DNA from: a virus
Reading direction: 5' to 3' (one strand)
DNA: 28,406 nt
IMG/VR virus record: IMGVR_UViG_3300044833_000147
Span: 1 to 28,406 of that record
Position 1 is the stretch's first letter; each line of letters starts with the position of its first letter. Under the pieces are notes generated by a model, which saw only the letters and a program-made list of their open reading frames with translations, was not told where the DNA came from and did not search any database. Both the position numbers and the translations under genes were made by a program. Shown here one piece after another: positions 22,488 through 28,406 of the stretch.

Positions 22488-23401
22488 GTTTGCTCCTTGA
22501 TGCCGCGTTTGAGATCGTCCAGGAACCGCTCCACGTAGCGCGCGGCGGCGTCATTCGACAGACCGAAACGCGAACCGGCCTCCCGTACCATTGCCTGTTT
22601 GTCGTCTGCGGCAATCGCCCCAGCGCCAATTTCATGTGCCAGGGCGTCGCGAAACTCGGCGTAGGTCATGACGACGCCGTCAAGCGACTGCATGCGTACC
22701 GCGCTGCCGCCCGTGAGGGTTGCCGAGTCCGTGCCATAGCCCGCCTCAAGCGACTTGCGCATGTCGATGCCGTGCGCGCCCCAGCACTTCGCGAGCACGC
22801 CGAACGGCACCGTTGAGCAGACCGGCAGGTTAGGGTTCACGGGCGTGAGCGACATGCCGATGTTCGACCAGCGCACCTTATTGATGACCGGGTAGCGGTT
22901 GCCGGTGTCGGCATCAATCTCGATCGACTTCGCGAGCACGGCACCGCCGATCGAGGGAAACCAGCGCTTCGGCGGATTCAGATCGGTGATCGAGGACCAG
23001 AACCGGTTCGCGCGCTCGGCGGTCGGCCCGTTGCCGGCATGGATGCGCGCCTTCACGAAGGTGCGGTCAACTTCCAGCCGCACGTCAACCGGGCGCCCAA
23101 TCTCGTAGTCTTCGTAATCGGGAATACCGACAAAGCCCGTTTTCGGATTGGGTCGGCCGATCAGCGAGTAATGCTCGAGATCGACGTTGCCGAACTGCAG
23201 GTAGTAGTCGGCTGAGTCGGATAGCGCCTTCTGCAGCACGATCTCGTTTTGCAGGTCGCGGGTTTCGTTGGATGCTTCGAGATAGATAAAGCGCTCGCCT
23301 CCCTCGGACGCAGGCGTGGCCTTGAACAGATCACCGATGCTAATAAAGCTCGGTGACGCGTCCAGAAGCGCCTGATCGGAAGGGGCATAGTCACGGTTCA
23401 T
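22484..23401 (-). CDS. Prohead maturation protease with C-terminal capsid-like motif (305 aa)
   Basis: ATG 23401 lies 12 nt after a decamer and has no SD. The protein begins MNRDYAPSDQALLDASPSFI. The protease-like part (about 35-205) has candidate catalytic residues His77 (VDLEHYSL) and Ser150 (KRWFPSIGGAV), in the order seen in HK97-like prohead proteases. The tail (about 210-305) carries, at 216-241, the motif also found at capsid residues 29-54, followed by a helical domain (FRDALAHEIGAG, AARYVERFLDDLKRG). It cleaves scaffold and capsid N-termini during head maturation, and the tail motif may be a self-cleavage or targeting element. Catalytic residues are proposed by pattern only. Confidence 0.82.
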   Translation of the reverse strand: MNRDYAPSDQALLDASPSFISIGDLFKATPASEGGERFIYLEASNETRDLQNEIVLQKALSDSADYYLQFGNVDLEHYSLIGRPNPKTGFVGIPDYEDYEIGRPVDVRLEVDRTFVKARIHAGNGPTAERANRFWSSITDLNPPKRWFPSIGGAVLAKSIEIDADTGNRYPVINKVRWSNIGMSLTPVNPNLPVCSTVPFGVLAKCWGAHGIDMRKSLEAGYGTDSATLTGGSAVRMQSLDGVVMTYAEFRDALAHEIGAGAIAADDKQAMVREAGSRFGLSNDAAARYVERFLDDLKRGIKEQT

Positions 23402-23413
23402 GAGCGCAGCATG

Positions 23414-23423
23414 CCGTCACGAC
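23414..23423 (-). promoter_or_regulatory. Late-promoter-type decamer, copy 2 (one mismatch)
   Basis: GTCGTGACGG (minus sense), differing from the other five at the last base. It lies in the 53-nt gap before the protease start, 12 nt from ATG 23401, and the gene has no SD. A short AT-rich stretch (AAAAATAT) and a GC-rich sequence with weak hairpin potential lie upstream. Confidence 0.5.
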
Positions 23424-23454
23424 TTTGGGCAGCGGGCGCGCCGCAAGATATTTT

Positions 23455-24651
23455 TCAGGTCTGCGCGAGCGCTTCGGGCGTCTTCCGGTGCTTCGCAAAG
23501 TGAGCGTCGAGCCACGTCGCGAACTTCGGGTCGTCGCTCGGTCGGGCATCTTCGAGCACGGTCCAAAGCCCACGACAATGGGGATGGACTGCGCCAGCGG
23601 GCACCTTCCACTGCTCCTCGTCGGAGCGCTCGACCAGCTCGTCGTCGACGCGCTTGCGCTTCGCGCCCGAGCGGCCGAGGTTGTTCTTCCCGGTCCAGAC
23701 TTCCGTGTCCCAGTCCTTGTCCCGTTTGTCGGGCGACACCACCGTGAGCACGGTGCCGTTGATCTTGCGGCAGAACGGACACGCGCCGCGGTACTGCTCG
23801 ATGCGCCGCACGCGCGTGCCGGGTTTGAGCGAGGCGATCACGCCGTTGTTCGCGTTTTCCGTCACTTCCGTCACGGCGATGCGACGCCAGTCGCGATTGA
23901 GCGTGGCGAACTCGTCGAACAACTGCGTCTGCAACGCGTGCGCCGGAGGCCGCGCGCCGAGTTGCACCTGCTCCTCGTGGGCCATGATCACGCGCTTAAG
24001 CCGGTGCCGGGTGCTCTCGGTAACCGCCTGCACATTGTCTGCGCAGCGCGCATAACCGTAGTCGAGCACATGCTGCACGACCGGTGATGGCTCGAAGGTT
24101 GCGCGCGCCGCAGGTAATGTGGTGGGCAGTGCCGCGAGCAGACCATCGGCCTGCGTGACCGACAGCCGCGCGACGTTCGCCTCGATTTTCCCCATATACA
24201 CGGAGCGGACCGCGAGCCACTCGGCCTCGGTCTGCAGCGCGTCGAACGGCATGTAACGGCCGACCAGATAGTCGACCAGCAGCGACCAGTCTGCGGCGCC
24301 GAACTCCGCCGGCGGAATGTTCTCAAGGTAGATGCGCACCAGCGCCAGTTCGTCGGCATCAAGCCGGGCCGGATTGAGCGGCGCAGAAGTGGGCGGTGCC
24401 CCGCTACCGGGCGCGTGACGCTTGCCCTCAAGCCACGCGTTCAGCTCGTCCTTGACCTTCTCCAGGCGCAGCAGCCCACGCGAGGAGAACAGTTCGATGA
24501 GCGAGCGCACGAACGCGCTCTCGTGCAACGCCCAGATGTCCGGGCCGTCGCCCCCCTCGCCTGATATGGCCTTGGCGAGCGACTCGAGCGTGTGATCGGT
24601 GCAGTCACAGGACAGCGCGCCGATATCGAGGTACATCGACTTATGCAGCAT
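23455..24651 (-). CDS. Head morphogenesis protein, Mu gpF / SPP1 gp7-like (398 aa)
   Basis: ATG 24651 has AAGG about 7 nt upstream and overlaps the preceding gene by 11 nt. The protein starts MLHKSMYLDIGALSCDCTDH. The C-terminal half has the signature of the Mu gpF/SPP1 gp7 family: RVRRIEQYRGACPFCRKING (residues about 282-301) and VPAGAVHPHCRGLWTVLED (about 350-368). The Cys and His pairs in these segments could bind a metal. The N-terminal 250 residues are largely helical, with two long segments around 130-170 and 195-245. These proteins enter the head with the portal and are needed for DNA ejection or head completion. The gene follows the portal by one small gene, as usual. Confidence 0.85.
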   Translation of the reverse strand: MLHKSMYLDIGALSCDCTDHTLESLAKAISGEGGDGPDIWALHESAFVRSLIELFSSRGLLRLEKVKDELNAWLEGKRHAPGSGAPPTSAPLNPARLDADELALVRIYLENIPPAEFGAADWSLLVDYLVGRYMPFDALQTEAEWLAVRSVYMGKIEANVARLSVTQADGLLAALPTTLPAARATFEPSPVVQHVLDYGYARCADNVQAVTESTRHRLKRVIMAHEEQVQLGARPPAHALQTQLFDEFATLNRDWRRIAVTEVTENANNGVIASLKPGTRVRRIEQYRGACPFCRKINGTVLTVVSPDKRDKDWDTEVWTGKNNLGRSGAKRKRVDDELVERSDEEQWKVPAGAVHPHCRGLWTVLEDARPSDDPKFATWLDAHFAKHRKTPEALAQT

Positions 24652-25024
24652 CGCGGCCCTTTGCGTCCTTCTCTTTCTTCGTGCCGCCCTTCTTCGACCC
24701 GGCGCAGCCGGTCACTTCATGCCAGTGCACGCGATGGTCGCGGGCGTCGTCGTCCTGCACTGTGAGGCCGTCCTTGCCCGTGGCCGCCACTTTGCCTGCG
24801 CCGACAAAGGCTCCGGCCTTGAAAGCCACTGTGTGGCCTTTCTCGACGTTGTGTGGGCCGAATTTGTTCTCGGGGTTGTGCGCGGCCAGCATCGCGAGCA
24901 GCCCGGCGAACTTGCCCGTGTCCGGCGTCTCTGCGTCTGCGTCGTCCGGATCCTTCGTGACCTTGACGGTGGGCGTTACGGTTTTCGCGGGTTTAACAAG
25001 CGATTTGATGAAAAGGGGCGTCAC
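24641..25024 (-). CDS. Small head-region protein with HWHEV motif (127 aa)
   Basis: ATG overlaps the portal stop (ATGA, 25021-25024). The protein starts MTPLFIKSLVKPAKTVTPTV. Residues about 63-105 form a compact beta-type domain (HTVAFKAGAFVGAGKVAATG, then RDHRVHWHEVTG), reminiscent of a small SH3/KOW-like barrel. The C-terminus is Lys-rich (KKGGTKKEKDAKG) and the N-terminal region is acidic (DPDDADAETPD). It lies between portal and gpF-like genes, an order seen in several phages, but I do not know a function. Its end overlaps the gpF-like gene by 11 nt. Confidence 0.75.
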   Translation of the reverse strand: MTPLFIKSLVKPAKTVTPTVKVTKDPDDADAETPDTGKFAGLLAMLAAHNPENKFGPHNVEKGHTVAFKAGAFVGAGKVAATGKDGLTVQDDDARDHRVHWHEVTGCAGSKKGGTKKEKDAKGRDAA

Positions 25025-26817
25025 GTCAGGTCCTCCAGCGAATACACGGGCGGCAGCCCGAACGCCTTTCCGAAGTCGGCCGCTGGCGGCTCGCCAAAAT
25101 CCGGCTCTCCGCCGCCGGGATCGGCCGCCCCCGCATCGGACTCGCTGTCGGTCGTCTCCGTGTCGCCCGCATCCGGCGCGTTCGGATCGTTAGCGGCCGG
25201 CGAGCCGTCGGCACCCGGCATGCCCGGAGCACCCGGCTCGGCCCCCTCCTGCCCTTGCGGCTGCGGCGGTGGATTGAACTGCAGCCATGCTTGTAGTGCC
25301 GCAGGGTTGGCGACCGGCGCGTCGCCAAGCGGACCCTCAACGGCTTCATGCCCTTCCTCCGCTCGAATCTCATTCCACGAGAGCACAAGCTTGCGCATCT
25401 CCTGCTTCTGCTGCGCGTCCTCCGGATCCAGGCCGGTCCAGCGAAACACCAGATCCTCGGAGTACTCGGCGATGACGAAGTCGCTCATGACGTTCTCGTA
25501 CTGCGCGAGCAGTGGCCGCAGGCCGGAATCCTTCGATGCGGCCAGCTTTTCACCCGTGTCCGAGCCCGCGAGCGGCGAGGTACTGCCGCCCGAGAAACTG
25601 TCGAAATTGATCTCCGAGGGCGACATGCCGTACAGCGCGCAGATGACTGACGTGAGGAACGTCATCCACTTAGCGAAATACATCTCGTTGAACTCGACGC
25701 CGAACTTCTCGAATGCGGCCTTCGACTCCTGGTCCCTGCTGACCATTACCGGCAGCACCCAAGAGTTGTTCACGCCCTGCACGAGCGCATTCCAGTAGCG
25801 CCTGAAGGCCTTGATATCGTTGTCGTCGTAGTTGCCCGTCAGGTGCAGCATGCCCTTCGGGATCGAGTTCGTGTCGAAGCCCCGGATGTTGTAGGTCATG
25901 GCGTTGATGTAGCCGGTGATCACCCGGACCAGCAACTCGGTCTCCGACACGCCGTAGCCCACGCCATTCACGTCCGTGCGCGGATTACGCGGCTCATAAA
26001 TCAGGTCGTCATGGGTGTAGGCAGACCGTATCTGCCCTTCCACTACCTGCAGCGCGTAGATGGCGTCGTCACCCCGGTAACCCTGCTCGGTGCACAACCG
26101 GATGGTCGCGCCATCGACCGCATAGAAGCCATCGATGCCGAGGCCCTTGTCGCGCTTCCATTCGGTCTCGATGGGCGCCGAGTCCATCGTGAGCGCGTCG
26201 CGTACGGACTTCGCCATGAACTGCGAGAACGAGTCGCGGTGCAATGACTTGCGCAGCCGCGGCTTGAACTGCCAGCCGTTGTTCATGATGAAGCGGTTCA
26301 GCAGGCCGATGGACTCGGTCTCCGCCTTCGTCAACTGGTGCATGCGGTCGACGTGACGGATTTCGAAGCCGGGTGCGTCGTTGCCTTTTTCTGCGATGCG
26401 GCAAAAGCGCTGCACCTGCCGGATGCGCGTCATGATGACGCCGTTCAGGATTGGCGTCTGGTTCACCATCATGCGCAGCGAGTCGTATGACAGGATCGAC
26501 GGGCGCTCCCAAAACTCGCCCTGCACATTCACCTGATTTTCGTCGAGGATCACCGACTGCATCCCGCGCTTCTTCTCGCGCGCGGCCAGCGACGGGAACG
26601 GCACGACGTTGTCGGCCACCGACTTGACCAGCGGATCGCTGTCGAACTGCAGCACCGCCTCGTTGATGATGCGGCGCACGTGCTCAGGCGGCAGCAGGTC
26701 CGAGGCGCCCGGCATGTATTCGCGCTGCAGGCTCGCCAATGCGTCGACCCGCTCGCCCTCTGGCGCGGCAGGGTCAAAGGCGGTTGCCGTGGCTTTGTCT
26801 GGCATGAAAACCCCCAT
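25021..26817 (-). CDS. Portal protein (598 aa; alternative start 26805 gives 594 aa)
   Basis: Two in-frame ATGs compete: 26817 (no SD) and 26805, which has GGGGG 5 nt upstream and may be the true start. The protein contains WERPSILSYDSLRMMVNQTP, ILNGVIMTRIRQVQRFCRIA, then KSVRDALTMDSAPIETEWKR, YEPRNPRTDVNGVGYGVSET and IPKGMLHLTGNY. This order (wing, stem and crown) is typical of portal proteins of the HK97/Mu-type set. The C-terminal 80 residues are Pro/Gly/Asp/Glu-rich and probably disordered. It forms the dodecameric ring at one head vertex for packaging and tail joining. It diverges from the plus-strand operon starting at 26954, and decamer copy 1 lies upstream. Confidence 0.93.
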   Translation of the reverse strand: MGVFMPDKATATAFDPAAPEGERVDALASLQREYMPGASDLLPPEHVRRIINEAVLQFDSDPLVKSVADNVVPFPSLAAREKKRGMQSVILDENQVNVQGEFWERPSILSYDSLRMMVNQTPILNGVIMTRIRQVQRFCRIAEKGNDAPGFEIRHVDRMHQLTKAETESIGLLNRFIMNNGWQFKPRLRKSLHRDSFSQFMAKSVRDALTMDSAPIETEWKRDKGLGIDGFYAVDGATIRLCTEQGYRGDDAIYALQVVEGQIRSAYTHDDLIYEPRNPRTDVNGVGYGVSETELLVRVITGYINAMTYNIRGFDTNSIPKGMLHLTGNYDDNDIKAFRRYWNALVQGVNNSWVLPVMVSRDQESKAAFEKFGVEFNEMYFAKWMTFLTSVICALYGMSPSEINFDSFSGGSTSPLAGSDTGEKLAASKDSGLRPLLAQYENVMSDFVIAEYSEDLVFRWTGLDPEDAQQKQEMRKLVLSWNEIRAEEGHEAVEGPLGDAPVANPAALQAWLQFNPPPQPQGQEGAEPGAPGMPGADGSPAANDPNAPDAGDTETTDSESDAGAADPGGGEPDFGEPPAADFGKAFGLPPVYSLEDLT

Positions 26818-26833
26818 GATTCTCGCCAGACTA

Positions 26834-26843
26834 GCGTCACGAC
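26834..26843 (-). promoter_or_regulatory. Late-promoter-type decamer, copy 1
   Basis: GTCGTGACGC (minus sense) lies 16 nt before ATG 26817 and 28 nt before ATG 26805. It begins the head gene unit. Confidence 0.55.
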
Positions 26844-26860
26844 AGCGCCGAAAAAATCTG

Positions 26861-26888
26861 CTTATGGCGCATAAAACCGCTTGAACAA
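26861..26888 (-). promoter_or_regulatory. Candidate sigma70-type promoter toward the portal
   Basis: On the minus strand TTGTTC is followed after 16 nt by CATAAG (4/6 to TATAAT). The match is modest. Its start would lie just upstream of decamer copy 1, and its -10 overlaps the TTATGGCGCATAA dyad. Confidence 0.3.
26862..26874. promoter_or_regulatory. Perfect 13-nt dyad (operator candidate)
   Basis: TTATGGCGCATAA has 5-nt arms around GCG. It sits in the divergent gap between the portal gene and the plus-strand operon, 7 nt upstream of a plus-strand TTGAAC. It is a possible binding site for a small regulator such as the HTH protein at 28012. Confidence 0.35.
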
Positions 26889-26908
26889 TTGGTCTCTACC
26901 GCTAATAC
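26881..26908 (+). promoter_or_regulatory. Candidate sigma70-type promoter for the plus-strand operon
   Basis: TTGAAC, 16 nt spacer, TAATAC, about 45 nt before ATG 26954. The -35 matches at 4/6 positions and the -10 at 3/6. It is the best candidate in the gap for starting the operon 26954-28221. Confidence 0.4.
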
Positions 26909-26953
26909 TTAGTCTTGGTAAGCAGAATTTTCGACGGAAAACCAAGGGAATTG

Positions 26954-27217
26954 ATGCCAACCACCCCCGCTACATCAACCGGCCCGGCCGAACGGTCCGA
27001 TCAGCATGCCGAAGCGCGGGCGGCGCAGCGGTATCGGCTTTATCCCGATGCGTGCCGTAACTGCCGACACCTGGAATACGACGTGAAGCACGTCTCCGGC
27101 GCGAGGCCGTGGGACCAGTATGAGTCGACGCCCGTGCAGACGAACCTGCACTGCGGCATTGGGCGCTTTCCCGTGCGACTCAGCGCCGTCTGCGACCGCC
27201 ACCAGTCGCCGAAGTAA
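26954..27217 (+). CDS. Small four-Cys protein, putative zinc-binding (87 aa)
   Basis: ATG 26954 (MPTTPATSTGPAERSDQHAE) has AAGGGA 5 nt upstream, so the longer frame from 26915 is not needed. After a disordered N-terminus the protein has DACRNCRHLEYD (C-x2-C at residues 35 and 38) and LHCGIGRFPVRLSAVCDRH (two more Cys, 13 residues apart). The spacing suggests one zinc site of four Cys. The convergent gene at 28218 has a similar pattern. No function is known. It is the first gene of the plus-strand operon and is read away from the structural genes. Confidence 0.75.
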   Translation: MPTTPATSTGPAERSDQHAEARAAQRYRLYPDACRNCRHLEYDVKHVSGARPWDQYESTPVQTNLHCGIGRFPVRLSAVCDRHQSPK

Positions 27218-27241
27218 CCCCACCCCATTCCCAGTCCATCT

Positions 27242-27631
27242 ATGAGCAAACGATCCAAGGAAAGCCGTGCACGCGTTGAGTTTGAGGAATCCTCCGACGA
27301 CGCCGCCCTGCAGCTGGCCCATGAGAGCCAGCGGCATCTGGACCGCGCCCTGCGCGCCGAGGCCGCGCTCAGGCGCGTACAGCCCACTGTTGCCTTCGCC
27401 GGCAGGGTGCTGAAGGAACACCGCAACGAAGGCCTGCCGGACGACGTGGACGGCGGGTGGCTGCAGGACACCGCCCTGGAACTCGGACTGCTTGATGAGC
27501 GCAAAGTGTACGAGCCCTGCAGCGAGGAAACCTGCGTGTGCGCCGAGGTCGCCACCGAGTGGCCGGTGACGTGTTTCTTCCTGACCGAGGCGGGCACCGC
27601 CGCGATTCGGGCCGGGGAAGAAACGCAATGA
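27242..27631 (+). CDS. Unknown phage protein (129 aa)
   Basis: ATG 27242 lies 24 nt after the preceding stop, but no clear SD is seen. The protein starts MSKRSKESRARVEFEESSDD. Residues about 20-50 are strongly helical (ALQLAHESQRHLDRALRAEA), the middle has GGWLQDTALELGLLDERKVY, and the C-terminal region holds four Cys (YEPCSEETCVCAEV, then TCFF). I recognise no family with confidence. Short proteins with 'WLQDxALxxGLL' and 'CVCAE' segments exist in phage early regions. It could be an accessory protein. Confidence 0.72.
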   Translation: MSKRSKESRARVEFEESSDDAALQLAHESQRHLDRALRAEAALRRVQPTVAFAGRVLKEHRNEGLPDDVDGGWLQDTALELGLLDERKVYEPCSEETCVCAEVATEWPVTCFFLTEAGTAAIRAGEETQ

Positions 27632-27667
27632 CGGTAAGCTGTGCACGTCGGCCTCTCCGGGACCCCT

Positions 27668-28015
27668 ATGCTGCCTGACAACGAACTGTTCATGGCGATG
27701 CTCAAAGACAGGGAGCAGGTGATCGCCACGATCCTGAAAGACTTCGAAACGTCCGGTGCCAACATGAAGGCGTTCGAGAAGCTGGCCGAGCTGTATCGCA
27801 CGAACCCGGACGAAGTCAGCACCGAGCGCGCGCTGGCCGCGTGCGCGAAGTCGCTGCGCCACCTCAACGACGTGAACCGCCGACTGCTGCTGCTGACGCT
27901 GATCTATACGAGCGGCGGCAGCTATCAAACCGACACGGCGAAGGTATTGGTCAAGATGGGCCGTGGCGAGGACGCGCTGCGCGAGATGATGCGCCAGAAA
28001 ATGGAAGGCAATTGA
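27668..28015 (+). CDS. Helical protein of unknown function (115 aa)
   Basis: ATG 27668 (MLPDNELFMAMLKDREQVIA) is preferred over the GTG at 27641 because GGGA lies 5 nt upstream. The protein is almost all helix: ILKDFETSGANMKAFEKLAE, STERALAACAKSLRHLNDVN, AKVLVKMGRGEDALREMMRQ. There is no signal, membrane segment or catalytic motif. Its stop overlaps the start of the HTH gene. It may be a regulator or packaging accessory, but nothing in the sequence decides. It is not a clear small terminase. Confidence 0.75.
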   Translation: MLPDNELFMAMLKDREQVIATILKDFETSGANMKAFEKLAELYRTNPDEVSTERALAACAKSLRHLNDVNRRLLLLTLIYTSGGSYQTDTAKVLVKMGRGEDALREMMRQKMEGN

Positions 28016-28221
28016 AGATCACCACGCCCAGCTGCGAGGAAGTGAAGGCCCTCAGGCGCGCCGCGCGGGTCAGCCAGTCGAAAGCCGCTGCACTGGTGCA
28101 CCTGAAGTCCGCGCGGCTGTGGTCCGCATACGAGCGCGGCGAGCGGCACATTGATCCGGCGCGGTGGGAGTTGTTTCTGGTGAAAACCGACATGCACGAC
28201 GGATACTGCAAGCGCACCTAA
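28012..28221 (+). CDS. Small helix-turn-helix protein (69 aa)
   Basis: The start is TTG 28012, inside the stop TGA of the previous gene (TTGA), with GGAAGG 3 nt upstream. The longer frame to 27841 is a shadow. The protein starts MKITTPSCEEVKALRRAARV. Residues about 10-45 (EVKALRRAARVSQSKAAALVHL, then ARLWSAYERGERHID) form a compact XRE-type HTH, with the conserved 'WSAYERGER' after the recognition helix. The C-terminus ends RWELFLVKTDMHDGYCKRT. It is a likely DNA-binding regulator. The nearby dyad at 26862-26874 is a possible target, which is inference. It ends 4 bp into the convergent gene. Confidence 0.75.
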   Translation: MKITTPSCEEVKALRRAARVSQSKAAALVHLKSARLWSAYERGERHIDPARWELFLVKTDMHDGYCKRT

Positions 28222-28400
28222 GCGCGCACGAACATGAAGCACGCTGCGTCGCTACCACGCACCAGGACTTCTCGCGCCTGACAGTAGTTTTTCCCATCGA
28301 ACGACGCACAGCCGCCGCATGTGTCCGAGCCGACCTGCTCCGTCTCAACCAGCAACCGGTTCAGGAGCTGGTTGCGCGTGCGTGCGCCGGGCAGCGCCAC
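28218..28400 (-). CDS. Small four-Cys protein, maybe incomplete at the window edge (60 aa visible)
   Basis: The frame opens to the right edge; GTG 28400 is a possible start, but the frame continues upstream (GGC ACC) out of the window. The visible part is MALPGARTRNQLLNRLLVET followed by DTCGGCASFDGKNYCQARE and a fourth Cys (DAACFMFVRA). The pattern D-x-C-x2-C and a later C-x13-C is like the protein at 26954. It converges on the HTH gene with a 4-bp overlap. The function is unknown; a zinc-binding role is suggested by the Cys spacing. Confidence 0.6.
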   Translation of the reverse strand: MALPGARTRNQLLNRLLVETEQVGSDTCGGCASFDGKNYCQAREVLVRGSDAACFMFVRA

Positions 28401-28406
28401 GGTGCC

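Noticed and set aside
20422-22500. 692-codon plus-strand frame opposite capsid and scaffold
   Set aside because: It spans three real minus-strand genes including their overlaps, has low-complexity Ser/Pro runs at the end, and has no recognisable domain.
23424-23454. Rho-independent terminator in the gap before the protease gene
   Set aside because: The GCGG/CCGC stem is only 4 bp and has no following T-run on the minus strand.
26975-27928. 317-codon minus-strand frame across the plus-strand operon
   Set aside because: It crosses three plus-strand genes with their gaps and lacks an SD or any domain. The plus-strand genes have SDs and coupled junctions.
27668-28015. Small terminase subunit
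   Set aside because: The protein is helical and near a portal gene, but it is in the divergent operon, has no recognisable terminase small-subunit pattern, and no large terminase follows in the window.
1-28406. CRISPR arrays, tRNA or rRNA genes, insertion sequences, attachment sites
   Set aside because: I saw no regularly spaced repeats, no cloverleaf-like sequence, and no transposase or integrase. The window is almost fully coding and no gap exceeds about 140 nt.

Overview
The window is a contiguous block of structural genes from a contractile-tailed (myovirus) phage or prophage. GC content is high (about 60% by eye) and codon use is strongly GC3-biased, which suggests a Burkholderia/Ralstonia-like beta-proteobacterial host. 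That host guess rests on composition and overall sequence style, not on a database match. Terminase, lysis, integration and replication genes are not seen, so I cannot tell a free phage from a prophage.

Layout: almost all genes lie on the minus strand and read from high to low coordinates in virion assembly order. Head: portal (26817), a small HWHEV protein, Mu gpF-like head morphogenesis protein, prohead protease, scaffold and major capsid protein (20263). Head-tail connection: four small or medium genes down to 18521. Tail: a tail-terminator candidate, a small protein, sheath, tube, a frameshifted chaperone pair and a tape measure with a transglycosylase domain. Baseplate: hub, spike with an HxHxH tip, a tail/baseplate protein, a LysM-gp25 wedge, gpJ-like and gpI-like proteins. 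Fibres: five or six fibre-type genes running off the left edge.

Two plus-strand genes interrupt this block: a HK97-gp10-like neck protein (17659-18531) and a small exported protein that looks like a moron (7924-8355). At the right end a short plus-strand operon (26954-28221) diverges from the portal gene across a regulatory gap. It encodes a four-Cys protein, two unknowns and a small HTH protein. It meets a convergent four-Cys gene at the window edge.

Most notable observations: (1) a probable +1 programmed frameshift at TCC_TTT_CGA in the tail-assembly chaperone pair upstream of the tape measure, with the same UCC-UUU-CG core as the influenza PA-X shift site; (2) a decamer, GTCGTGACGC in the minus sense, in six intergenic gaps and nowhere else that I could find, preceding six minus-strand gene groups that together hold every minus-strand structural gene, a strong late-promoter candidate; (3) a 26-residue motif shared by the protease C-terminal tail and the capsid N-terminus; (4) an FN3-like insertion near the C-terminus of the capsid protein.
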